This document shows positions 1-5,635 of a DNA stretch of 5,635 nt, one piece after another. Under the pieces are notes generated by a model. The model had not been told where the DNA came from and did not search any database. It saw nothing but the letters and a program-made list of their open reading frames with translations. Each line of letters opens with the position of its first letter. The first letter of the stretch is position 1. Source of the DNA: an uncultured Synergistales bacterium (GTDB taxonomy: Bacteria; Synergistota; Synergistia; Synergistales; Aminobacteriaceae); assembly GCA_905236605.1 (NCBI GenBank), contig CAJORD010000099.1:1-5635 (forward strand). The letters run 5' to 3'. Position numbers and translations under genes: made by a program.

Positions 1-668
1 GGAAGTTCGTTGGGCTTATGATGATAAGCGACAGCGACACGATAGGCTTCAGGCATACCCCATTTTTTAATCATGATTTCGCCGATTTCAGCATGGTCAA
101 AGCCGAGCACGTTCACTTCCGCTTGAGTGAAAGGAATATGTTTTTCCTCGACCATCTTAACTATAATTCCGTACCCAAAACGGACATAATCATTCAAAAT
201 AACTTTGCCAATATCATGAAGCAGTCCTCCGACATAAGCGTCTTCGGTGCCTACCTTTTCGGTCTTCTTTGCTATTTCTCTTGACGTGTACGCAACCATT
301 AAAGAATGTCGCCACAGTTCGCCGCGGTCAAGAGCGTAACCTGTCAATCCCTTATCCATTGCAGAATAAACAGTCGCAGCTAAAACAATATTGCTGACGC
401 TCTTATAACCAAGAAGCGCTATAGCCTCAGAAATATTTGAAATTGTTCTTGACATTCCGTAAGCTCCAGAATTTGCGAGCTTCAAAATTCTTAACACGAG
501 TCCTTCATCGCGAGAAAGACTTTTCGCAACGTCCGCCGCATTACTTTCAGGGTCATTTAACTTTCTCATCGTTTCCATGACGAACTGCGGGAACGATTTT
601 ATGTCTTGCATCTTGTTGATTATTTTGGATTTAATTATTTCTCTGGATTTTGCATCAATCTCACTCAC
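1..668 (-). CDS. HDOD-domain protein, C-terminus cut by window edge
   Basis: Reading from a GTG at 668-666, 222 codons stay open to the window edge, so the C-terminus is missing. Nearly all of the visible part fits an HDOD domain, a family of HD-phosphohydrolase relatives found mostly in bacterial signalling proteins. Early residues include SFPQFVMETM (about 25-34), then the helical segment ANSGAYGMSR (65-74) and EAIALLGYKSV (81-91). HD-type residues follow: H121 in LWRHS, H151-D152 in GLLHDIGK, H192 in DHAEIG, and H216-H217 in YHHKP. Many HDOD domains have lost these residues, so their presence here suggests retained metal binding. No output domain is visible, but one could lie beyond the edge. 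GTG 668 is preferred over the in-frame GTG at 674 because the purine run AAAGGGGG ends 8 nt before it and only 2 nt before the other. The gene lies 25 nt after the pseudouridine synthase stop and is probably cotranscribed with it. Family call is firm; biological role is unknown. Confidence 0.88.
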   Translation of the reverse strand, partial: MSEIDAKSREIIKSKIINKMQDIKSFPQFVMETMRKLNDPESNAADVAKSLSRDEGLVLRILKLANSGAYGMSRTISNISEAIALLGYKSVSNIVLAATVYSAMDKGLTGYALDRGELWRHSLMVAYTSREIAKKTEKVGTEDAYVGGLLHDIGKVILNDYVRFGYGIIVKMVEEKHIPFTQAEVNVLGFDHAEIGEIMIKKWGMPEAYRVAVAYHHKPNEL

Positions 669-676
669 GGACACTA

Positions 677-684
677 CCCCCTTT
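677..684 (-). promoter_or_regulatory. Ribosome binding site of the HDOD gene
   Basis: On the minus strand AAAGGGGG lies 8 nt upstream of the GTG at 668-666. It decides between two in-frame GTG codons (674-672 and 668-666) in favour of the downstream one, because only 2 nt separate it from the upstream one. It is a G-rich variant rather than the canonical AGGAGG. Confidence 0.6.
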
Positions 685-693
685 GTGAAAAAA

Positions 694-1410
694 TTAAACT
701 ACTCCGCCATTGAATATTTTAGTGTAGAGATCTGAAAAAGACAAACGTATAAACTCACCCGACTTTAATTTTTCGAGTTTCATTTTGCCGATCTTGCGCC
801 TGATTAATCGCTTGACATTAAAGCCGGCTTGTTTAGCCATCAATCTAATTTCGCGCTTCAGACCTTCCGCTATCGTTATTGAAATCCATTGATTCAAAGG
901 CTCTTGGTCCATGACGTTTATATTTATCGGCGTAACGTGTCGGCCTTCTTCAATTTCAAAGCCACGCCGCCATCTTTCAATTTGTTTTTTGTTAATCGGA
1001 ATGTTCAATAACGCTTCGTACTCTTTGAAAATTTCTTTCGACGGGTGAAGAACGCTTTGTGTAAAATTTCCGTCGTTCGTGAGAATTAAGAGTCCTTCGC
1101 TCTCGCGGTCAAGCCGTCCGACAGGGTAAAGCCGTTCTTTACAATCTGAAATTAAATCTACGATGACAGGGTCATACTTATCGCTCACGGCACAGACATA
1201 GCCGACGGGTTTATTAATCACGTAATAGACATGCTCAGAAAATTTCAAAATTTTTTTGTCGAGAGTTACGGAATCGTTTTCAGGGTCCACTTGAAAGAAC
1301 GGCGCAAGAACAATTTTGCCATTAACCTGAACGCGCCCTTCGAGGATTATATTTTCGGATTTTCGCCTCGACGCTACGCCGCACGATGACAAAAACGAGT
1401 TTAGCCTCAA
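694..1410 (-). CDS. RsuA/RluB-family rRNA pseudouridine synthase
   Basis: This 238-residue protein converts a specific uridine in ribosomal RNA to pseudouridine in the cytoplasm. An N-terminal S4 RNA-binding domain covers about residues 1-47 (RLNSFLSSCGVASRRKSE, then GRVQVNG). The catalytic domain follows. INKPVGYV (65-72) is the usual strand entering it, and VGRLDRESEGLLILTNDG (97-114) holds the catalytic aspartate D101. LHPSKEIFKEYEA (121-133) follows, and EGLKREIRLM (182-191) is the conserved segment near the C-terminus. Length is normal for the family. The start is TTG at 1410-1408, supported by a perfect AGGAGG 8 nt upstream. Whether the target is 23S U2605 (RluB type) or 16S U516 (RsuA type) cannot be settled from motifs alone; the wording around D101 looks closer to RluB. 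The gene follows the trpS terminator and appears to have its own promoter. The HDOD gene is 25 nt downstream. Confidence 0.93.
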   Translation of the reverse strand: MRLNSFLSSCGVASRRKSENIILEGRVQVNGKIVLAPFFQVDPENDSVTLDKKILKFSEHVYYVINKPVGYVCAVSDKYDPVIVDLISDCKERLYPVGRLDRESEGLLILTNDGNFTQSVLHPSKEIFKEYEALLNIPINKKQIERWRRGFEIEEGRHVTPININVMDQEPLNQWISITIAEGLKREIRLMAKQAGFNVKRLIRRKIGKMKLEKLKSGEFIRLSFSDLYTKIFNGGVV

Positions 1411-1418
1411 AAAATCAG

Positions 1419-1424
1419 CCTCCT
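1419..1424 (-). promoter_or_regulatory. Strong Shine-Dalgarno site for the pseudouridine synthase
   Basis: A perfect AGGAGG on the minus strand lies 8 nt before the TTG at 1410-1408, which fixes this non-ATG codon as the start. It is the best ribosome binding site in the window; the genes of the upstream operon have weak or no visible sites. Confidence 0.85.
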
Positions 1425-1438
1425 AAAATTTTTCGTAA

Positions 1439-1468
1439 ATTATAAAAAATCTCCCTCGCACTTGGCAA
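1439..1468 (-). promoter_or_regulatory. Predicted sigma70-type promoter for the pseudouridine synthase-HDOD unit
   Basis: On the minus strand a -35 box TTGCCA (1468-1463, five of six matches to TTGACA) is followed after 18 nt by a perfect -10 box TATAAT (1444-1439). Transcription would start near 1432, giving a leader of only about 20 nt that still contains the AGGAGG site at 1424-1419. The -35 box lies within the trpS terminator stem-loop, and the -10 box begins at the end of its U-tract. AT-rich DNA upstream (1475-1508) could act as an UP element. This is predicted from sequence only. Confidence 0.65.
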
Positions 1469-1477
1469 AGGAGATTT
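1444..1477 (-). terminator. Intrinsic terminator after trpS
   Basis: On the minus strand a 13-pair stem with a 5-nt loop is followed by a U-run. The left arm is AAATCTCC (1477-1470) plus TTTGC (1469-1465), the loop is CAAGT (1464-1460), and the right arm is GCGAG (1459-1455) plus GGAGATTT (1454-1447). Two inner pairs are G-U. With the three T of the stem end, six T in a row close the structure (1449-1444). It sits 31 nt after the trpS stop. The plus strand lacks a T-run after the stem, so it appears to work in one direction only. It should end the operon running from the DUF4139 gene through trpS. Confidence 0.85.
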
Positions 1478-1505
1478 CAAAAATTAAATCTGATTTTCAA
1501 AAATT
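1475..1505 (-). repeat. 11-bp AT-rich direct repeat between trpS and the next promoter
   Basis: The plus-strand unit TTTCAAAAATT occurs at 1475-1485 and again at 1495-1505, exactly 20 nt apart, or about two helical turns. The pair lies just upstream of the predicted -35 box at 1468-1463, and the near copy overlaps the outer part of the terminator stem. It may be an UP-element-like A-tract arrangement, a regulator site, or chance in AT-rich DNA. The repeat is certain; a function is not. Confidence 0.4.
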
Positions 1506-1508
1506 TTT

Positions 1509-2525
1509 TTAATCAACGCGCTTGGGGTTTACTAACATTCCCATAGCCGGGTAAATCGTGCTCATGGTTTCACGAGCGACTTTGCCGGCGCGTTCGGCAC
1601 CGTCAGCAAGAATTTCATCGAGCAACGATTTTTTGCCTTCGTATTGCGCGCGGCGTTCTCTAACCGGGTTCATCATTTCTTGAATATGAGCGTTTAATTT
1701 TTTCTTGCAGTCTATGCAGCCGATCCCGGCGGACTTGCAGCCTTCGCAAATTTCTTTTTTCTCTTCTTCGTCGTGATTAAAGACTTTATGTAAATCCCAG
1801 ACGGGACATTTTTCAGGGTCGCCGGGGTCAGTACGTCGCATTCGGGCGGGGTCGGTCTTCATGGTGCGAAGCTTCTGCCACATTGAATCAGCCGATTCTG
1901 AAATTTCAAGCGCGTTCCCGTAAGACTTGCTCATCTTGCGGCCGTCGATGCCCGGTACCTTCGGAGTCTGTGTGAAGAGCGGTTGAGGTTCGACTAATAA
2001 ATCTTCGCCGAAGAAATTATTAAAGCGTCGGACGGTCTCTCGACTTAATTCTAAGTGGGCGCTCTGGTCTTCACCGACTGGTACGAGCGACGCGCGATAT
2101 AACAGAATGTCCGCGGCCATTAAGACAGGATAGCCGAGAAATGCGTAAGTGCTTAAATCTTTGTTCTTGATGTTTTCAATTTGTTCTTTGTAAGTCGGAT
2201 TTCTGAACAACCAACCGAGCGGCGTTATCATTCCCAACGCTAGAGCGAGTTCGGCATGTTGCGGGACATGCGACTGAATGAACACAGGGCTCTTGGCCGG
2301 GTCAATTCCAACTGCGAGCCAGTCAAGCAGAGCCGTGTAACAATATTCGCCAGTGTTAGCCGAGTCAGCGTAATTTGACATTAGCGCGTGCCAATCGGCG
2401 ATACTGTAGAAGCATTCATAATTCTCATCGTTCTGAAGTTTTACAAAGTTGCTCAAAGCTCCGGCCATGTGTCCAAGATGTAAAGGCCCTGTCGGACGCA
2501 TTGCACTTAAAACTCTTTTTTTCAT
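1509..2525 (-). CDS. trpS: Tryptophanyl-tRNA synthetase, iron-sulfur-motif type
   Basis: This 338-residue class I aminoacyl-tRNA synthetase activates tryptophan with ATP and attaches it to tRNA-Trp in the cytoplasm. The HIGH-type motif is HLGH (16-19) within PTGPLHLGHM. GEDQSAH (151-157) is the typical TrpRS segment, and KMSKS (197-201) is the second ATP-binding signature. Length is normal for bacterial TrpRS. Cysteines C240, C263, C270 and C273 form C-x22-C-x6-C-x2-C, the spacing reported for the [4Fe-4S] cluster of Thermotoga maritima TrpRS. C260 is an additional cysteine. The start is ATG at 2525-2523; only a weak AAAGG lies about 14 nt upstream. The gene is 35 nt after the permease stop, with no room for a T-box leader of its own, so it probably depends on readthrough from upstream genes. 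The terminator at 1477-1444 closes the unit. Confidence 0.97.
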   Translation of the reverse strand: MKKRVLSAMRPTGPLHLGHMAGALSNFVKLQNDENYECFYSIADWHALMSNYADSANTGEYCYTALLDWLAVGIDPAKSPVFIQSHVPQHAELALALGMITPLGWLFRNPTYKEQIENIKNKDLSTYAFLGYPVLMAADILLYRASLVPVGEDQSAHLELSRETVRRFNNFFGEDLLVEPQPLFTQTPKVPGIDGRKMSKSYGNALEISESADSMWQKLRTMKTDPARMRRTDPGDPEKCPVWDLHKVFNHDEEEKKEICEGCKSAGIGCIDCKKKLNAHIQEMMNPVRERRAQYEGKKSLLDEILADGAERAGKVARETMSTIYPAMGMLVNPKRVD

Positions 2526-2560
2526 TTTTAATTTAGAAACCTTTCTTTTGAAATTTAGAT

Positions 2561-3664
2561 TTAAATTCGATCAACTCGCCACGCGAAGAAGAAAGCAATA
2601 ATCATAAAGACGAGATTGGGCCCCCAACCTGCAACGGCGGGAGGAATGTTTCCGGCCTCTCCTAATGCGCGACAGAAAGACATAACGACGTAATACGCGA
2701 AGACTATAACGACGCTTATCCCGAAGCCGACGCCTCCGCCCGAACGTCCTCGCCGCGAAGCTCCGAACCCTGCTCCCAGCACCGCCATGATGACGCACGC
2801 CCACGGCACAGCAAGTTTCAAATGAAACATTACCCAAAGTTGCGACAAGTCTGTGCCAAGATTCTGAACTTGATTTATATATGACCAAAGCTCGTGCGCG
2901 CTCATGTTTGAAGGTTTACGGGTGCTGCGCTGCAACTGGTCCGGCGATAAACGCAAGGCGAGTTTCTGACGTTCAAAGCGAAGCAACAAAACTACTTCGC
3001 CTTCGTCCGTAACGTTATACATTCGTCCGTCTTCGATCCACCATTGATTATCTTGCCACATTCCGCGCCGCGCGTTCAAAGTCGTAGCAAGTCGGCCCGT
3101 GTCATCAAATTCATGAACCATGATCCCGCTGATTAGTCCTTTGTTCGTGTCTAACTCGTCGATGTAGAGAACGCGTTTTAATTTTCCTTTCTCTGTGTCG
3201 CGAAGAAAAACTTTTTGTTGAATAGCCGAAGCTTGATTTTTCATTATCTCGTAGCGCATTAATTTATCCGCCGCAATCGAAGCAAACGGCACGACGGTTT
3301 CATTAAAGCACAACGCACCGAGCGCAATAAGCACTGAAGTTAAAATCACGGGCCTTAAAATTCGAGTGAAAGGAATCCCTAGCGACTTCAGCGCGATTAA
3401 TTCGCTCCCGGCGTTCAAAGTTGACATTCCCAGAAGTCCGGCCAAGAGCGACGACATCGGGATCGTCATAACGACAACCTCGGGCAGTCGATAAAAAAAC
3501 AGGCGCGCAACAACTCCAAATGCAACGCCCTGTTCGATTATTAATTTTGCAGCCTGAAATAACAAATCTCCAGCGACAAAAATTAAAACAAAAATCAAAA
3601 TTCCAAACAAGAACGGCGAAGCGCACGCGCCCAAAATTAATTTATTTAATAAACTTCTTTTCAT
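2561..3664 (-). CDS. LptF/LptG-family permease
   Basis: This 367-residue inner-membrane protein belongs to the family whose members form the transmembrane part of the LptB2FG ABC transporter, which extracts lipopolysaccharide and passes it to LptC and LptA. The expected pattern is visible: three N-terminal membrane segments (about 14-36, 57-80 and 103-121), a periplasmic beta-rich domain (about 122-280), and three C-terminal segments (about 281-300, 311-330 and 349-364). GSELIALKSLGIPF (86-99) corresponds to the cytoplasmic coupling helix that contacts LptB, and PPAVAGWGPNLVF (341-353) matches the conserved entry to the last segment. Length is typical. I cannot tell LptF from LptG by eye; with only one copy in view, the partner may lie elsewhere. 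The start is ATG at 3664-3662, 6 nt after the preceding stop and with no clear Shine-Dalgarno, so translational coupling is likely. It implies a diderm envelope. Confidence 0.93.
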   Translation of the reverse strand: MKRSLLNKLILGACASPFLFGILIFVLIFVAGDLLFQAAKLIIEQGVAFGVVARLFFYRLPEVVVMTIPMSSLLAGLLGMSTLNAGSELIALKSLGIPFTRILRPVILTSVLIALGALCFNETVVPFASIAADKLMRYEIMKNQASAIQQKVFLRDTEKGKLKRVLYIDELDTNKGLISGIMVHEFDDTGRLATTLNARRGMWQDNQWWIEDGRMYNVTDEGEVVLLLRFERQKLALRLSPDQLQRSTRKPSNMSAHELWSYINQVQNLGTDLSQLWVMFHLKLAVPWACVIMAVLGAGFGASRRGRSGGGVGFGISVVIVFAYYVVMSFCRALGEAGNIPPAVAGWGPNLVFMIIAFFFAWRVDRI

Positions 3665-3681
3665 ATCTAATTAATTAGATA
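3664..3681. repeat. 18-bp perfect palindrome at a stop/start junction
   Basis: The plus strand reads TATCTAATT followed by its exact reverse complement AATTAGATA. It covers the last codons and stop of the GGDEF-like gene (stop 3673-3671), the 6-nt gap, and the A of the permease ATG (3664-3662). In RNA it could form a 7-bp AU-rich stem with a TTAA loop just where the permease start must be read. It may affect coupling of translation, bind a protein as DNA, or be chance in AT-rich sequence. Confidence 0.45.
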
Positions 3682-4825
3682 AGGCATTCGCTGAATATTT
3701 TCGCGTCATTGCGTGCGTCAGTCGGTCAACGAGTTCTTGAGCCGTAGGAATATTATTCGCATTCTCAAAAACTTCGTGAACGGTCAACATCGTAACGTGC
3801 AAAAATTCTTCAAACGTCGGGCACAGCGCATTCACTATAGCCGTAAGACGTTCGGAAATGTTCTCTATCATTTGATACGGACATTCAGACAGGACGATAA
3901 GAATCTGAAATTCTCCGGTCTGAATCGCCGTGTCCGTCTGGCGAAGGTCTTTCATGACACGAGCACAATAAGCGCGGAACGGTCTTACATATTTTTCCAT
4001 GTCGTCATCTGGCAGCAACTGCGGGAACACTACGCGAATCATTAAGGCAGCCACAGGGTGATTATAACGGCCAGCCCTGTAAAGCTCGTCAGATATTCTT
4101 GAAATTCCGTATGTATAAGAATGCAGCTGCGTATCAGGGTCAGTAAATTGCAGCGACTGACCACTTGAAGATTGGCCGTCAGAATTTTCTTCGCCGACCG
4201 GAAGACCTTTAGGCGTTAGCTCAAAATAAAATCTTCGGCCGTTATCCATTCCAATTCGCTTGACGTCCCAAATTTTTTCATTGATTTCGGCTGTCTTAGA
4301 TACGGGACTAAACCATTCGCTAATATTTTTGCCAAGCGTGTTGAGCCTGTCGATTTTTAATATTTTCAACATCTCTTCGCTCAAATTCAAAATCAGTCCC
4401 GTTTCGTCCGTGATGAAAAAATTCAGCGGCAACTGCTTGACGTCATCTTCAACTTCGACAGGCACAACTTTATTTCGTTCTGTCTCCGCCTGATTATAAA
4501 GAACGACTAGCGCAGCCGCTCCGCAAATTGCGATTATGACACCGAGCCATTGAAACATTCGCGCGCCGTAAACGATCGACATCGGGCAAAGCAAAATTCC
4601 CTGCGCTACAGCTTCAAGCGGAATTAATCCGACGCCGAAACCGTTTCCGATGAAAGTCCCGTAAAGCACGCTCAAAATTATGAACATCAGCCAGACGAGC
4701 GCCCATATAGCAAGGTCAACTTCGCCGACTATGCTGCCTTCGCCCATCGCACGCGCAAGCATAATCGTTAAAATCGCAATGACGGGCGGAAACGCTAACC
4801 ACTTAAAAAAATTATTCTGTCCCAT
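3671..4825 (-). CDS. Membrane protein with PAS-like region and degenerate GGDEF-like domain
   Basis: This is a 384-residue protein. The N-terminal third is hydrophobic, with about four membrane segments (roughly 8-27, 38-58, 64-84 and 91-110). A cytoplasmic part follows: residues 132-205 resemble a PAS fold (LNFFITDETGLILNLSEEM near its start), then a Ser/Gly-rich linker (212-225). Residues 228-335 follow the course of a GGDEF domain. DPDTQLHS (229-236) stands where diguanylate cyclases have DxLTGLxNR, RAGRYNHPVAALMI (250-263) is the usual helix and strand, and QTGEFQILI (302-310) replaces the GGDEF loop. The metal-binding aspartate of the first strand is absent (IRVVFPQL, 263-270). Diguanylate cyclase activity is therefore unlikely; a sensing, scaffolding or nucleotide-binding role is possible. 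The start is ATG at 4825-4823 with a weak GAGA about 9 nt upstream, 21 nt after the DUF4139 stop. The permease gene begins 6 nt downstream, which suggests a link to envelope biogenesis. The domain calls rest on pattern reading by eye. Confidence 0.7.
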   Translation of the reverse strand: MGQNNFFKWLAFPPVIAILTIMLARAMGEGSIVGEVDLAIWALVWLMFIILSVLYGTFIGNGFGVGLIPLEAVAQGILLCPMSIVYGARMFQWLGVIIAICGAAALVVLYNQAETERNKVVPVEVEDDVKQLPLNFFITDETGLILNLSEEMLKILKIDRLNTLGKNISEWFSPVSKTAEINEKIWDVKRIGMDNGRRFYFELTPKGLPVGEENSDGQSSSGQSLQFTDPDTQLHSYTYGISRISDELYRAGRYNHPVAALMIRVVFPQLLPDDDMEKYVRPFRAYCARVMKDLRQTDTAIQTGEFQILIVLSECPYQMIENISERLTAIVNALCPTFEEFLHVTMLTVHEVFENANNIPTAQELVDRLTHAMTRKYSANALSN

Positions 4826-4846
4826 TTGAAAATCTCTTAATCTAAA

Positions 4847-5635
4847 TTATCTGTAGAGTAATTCTTCGCCGCTTGGATAGCTCAATTTATAATCTACGAT
4901 AATCGGAACTGTCGCACCGGCCGGTACTGTAATTTCCCAAGTAAGTCTATTCTCTGCGTCGCGCTCTTTCTCTTTGGGGTCAATGCGATTGACTTCGAGT
5001 TTAATTTTTTCGTCCGTTGGAATCGGTAAACGATCCTTGACCGTGATAACGCGTTCGGCCTTTGTGCCGTTCGTAATTTCGAGTTTATAGCCGCTCGTGA
5101 AAACTCCGCTGAACCACGAAACGCCCGTTTTCTCAACTAAGGCTTCTTTCTTAACCGTGATAGCGTCAGCATAACCGAAAGGAACTTGTTTTTGAGTTTC
5201 ATATTCGCCGATTGAAATTTTTCCTGTCGTCTCGCCGTCAACACGAAGCTCCGCCGTAGCCGGGATTAATTTGTCGTTGCTCTCGTCCATGCTCACAATT
5301 ATCCAAGCGTTATTGCGCTGCTCGGGGATCAACATTATAAGAAGCTCGCCTTTCAAGTTAATGGTGGTCATGTAAATTTCAAGTTCACGTTCTGAACCGT
5401 CGCCGGGCAATTCGCCCTCAGCGTCTATAGTTCTGTCGGCCAAAGTCTCTTTTACAGATTGTACTCTCTTTGCTTCGAAAGTTGCTCCTTCGTCTTCAAC
5501 CAAGTCTTCAATAGCCAAATCTTCTGCCATCATCATGGGCGCTCTTGCTGATTCAAACATTCTATTGTTGCGAGATACACTCATAGAGCCGACGGTCGCA
5601 ATTTTTTCTTCTTTGGGTTTAATGCCGACCTTCAA
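4847..5635 (-). CDS. DUF4139-domain protein, N-terminus cut by window edge
   Basis: The frame is open from the right edge to a TAA at 4849-4847, giving 262 residues. The edge codon is TTG (5635-5633) and is most likely an internal leucine, because proteins of this family normally have a DUF4140 domain and a coiled coil before the part seen here. Residues about 25-85 are an acidic, Met/Ala-rich linker (APMMMAEDLAIEDLVEDEG at 32-50). The remainder matches the DUF4139 beta-rich C-terminus: IPATAELRVDGETTGK (124-139), SGYKLEITNG (181-190), VKDRLPIPTDEKIKLE (199-214), and RLTWEITVPAG (230-240) followed by VDYKLSYPSGEELLYR at the end. The biochemical function of this family is not established; many members look exported, but the signal sequence cannot be checked here. 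It is the first visible gene of the operon leading to trpS. Confidence 0.85.
   Translation of the reverse strand: MKVGIKPKEEKIATVGSMSVSRNNRMFESARAPMMMAEDLAIEDLVEDEGATFEAKRVQSVKETLADRTIDAEGELPGDGSERELEIYMTTINLKGELLIMLIPEQRNNAWIIVSMDESNDKLIPATAELRVDGETTGKISIGEYETQKQVPFGYADAITVKKEALVEKTGVSWFSGVFTSGYKLEITNGTKAERVITVKDRLPIPTDEKIKLEVNRIDPKEKERDAENRLTWEITVPAGATVPIIVDYKLSYPSGEELLYR

Noticed and set aside
18..284. Plus-strand open frame of 88 codons
   Set aside because: It lies antisense to the HDOD gene, whose conserved motifs explain the region. It has no ribosome binding site and no recognisable protein features.
2526..2620. Possible separate promoter or T-box leader before trpS
   Set aside because: The spacer is only 35 nt, has no specifier stem or T-box sequence, and I found no -35/-10 pair with acceptable spacing at the end of the permease gene.
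2571..2888. Minus-strand open frame overlapping the 3' end of the permease gene
   Set aside because: The Arg-rich, low-complexity product is an out-of-frame reading of the permease. The permease frame carries the family motifs.
3303..3626. Second minus-strand open frame inside the permease gene
   Set aside because: Its Arg/Cys/Phe-rich composition is that of a frame shadow; the membrane segments are in the other frame.
3713..4045. Plus-strand open frame of 110 codons
   Set aside because: It is antisense to the GGDEF-like gene, and its Arg/Asn-rich product looks like a frame shadow. No start signal is visible.
4260..4493. Plus-strand open frame of 77 codons
   Set aside because: It is antisense to the PAS-like part of the membrane protein gene. 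Its Ser/Ile-rich composition comes from the opposite strand.
4894..5136. Minus-strand open frame inside the DUF4139 gene
   Set aside because: It overlaps the conserved DUF4139 C-terminus in another frame and has an Arg/Ser-rich shadow composition.
5633..5635. TTG at the window edge as the true start of the DUF4139 gene
   Set aside because: It is simply the first complete codon at the edge. The family needs an N-terminal domain and coiled coil that would lie further upstream.
1..5635. CRISPR array, tRNA, rRNA or insertion sequence
   Set aside because: No regularly spaced repeats, cloverleaf-like segment, rRNA signature or transposase motif is visible. The window is almost fully covered by six ordinary genes.

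Overview
The window is a compact bacterial segment in which all six genes lie on the minus strand, so transcription runs from position 5635 towards 1. Gaps within the two gene groups are 6 to 35 nt. Spacers are very AT-rich and the coding regions have intermediate GC. A complete LptF/LptG-type permease implies a diderm cell with lipopolysaccharide or a similar outer-membrane glycolipid. The tryptophanyl-tRNA synthetase carries a four-cysteine motif of the kind that holds a [4Fe-4S] cluster in Thermotoga, which fits an anaerobe. Together with the general look of the proteins, a gut-type anaerobic diderm such as a Synergistota member is my best guess. That assignment is inference, not proof.

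Layout in transcription order: (1) the C-terminal part of a DUF4139 protein (5635-4847, N-terminus outside the window); (2) a membrane protein with a PAS-like region and a degenerate GGDEF-like domain (4825-3671); (3) an LptF/LptG-family permease (3664-2561); (4) trpS (2525-1509); (5) a strong intrinsic terminator (1477-1444) whose hairpin and U-tract also contain a near-consensus sigma70-type promoter; (6) an RsuA/RluB-type pseudouridine synthase starting at TTG (1410-694); (7) an HDOD-domain protein starting at GTG (668 to beyond position 1).

Genes 1 to 4 look like one transcription unit that starts upstream of the window and ends at the terminator. It combines envelope functions (LPS transport permease, DUF4139 protein), a membrane signalling protein that has probably lost catalysis, and tRNA charging. 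Genes 5 and 6 look like a second unit read from the promoter inside the terminator. It pairs ribosomal RNA modification with a signalling-type HDOD protein.

I see no mobile element, CRISPR array, tRNA, rRNA or riboswitch, and no clearly new multi-gene system. The observations most worth a second look are the promoter embedded in the terminator, the iron-sulfur-type motif in TrpRS, and the degenerate GGDEF membrane protein next to the Lpt permease.
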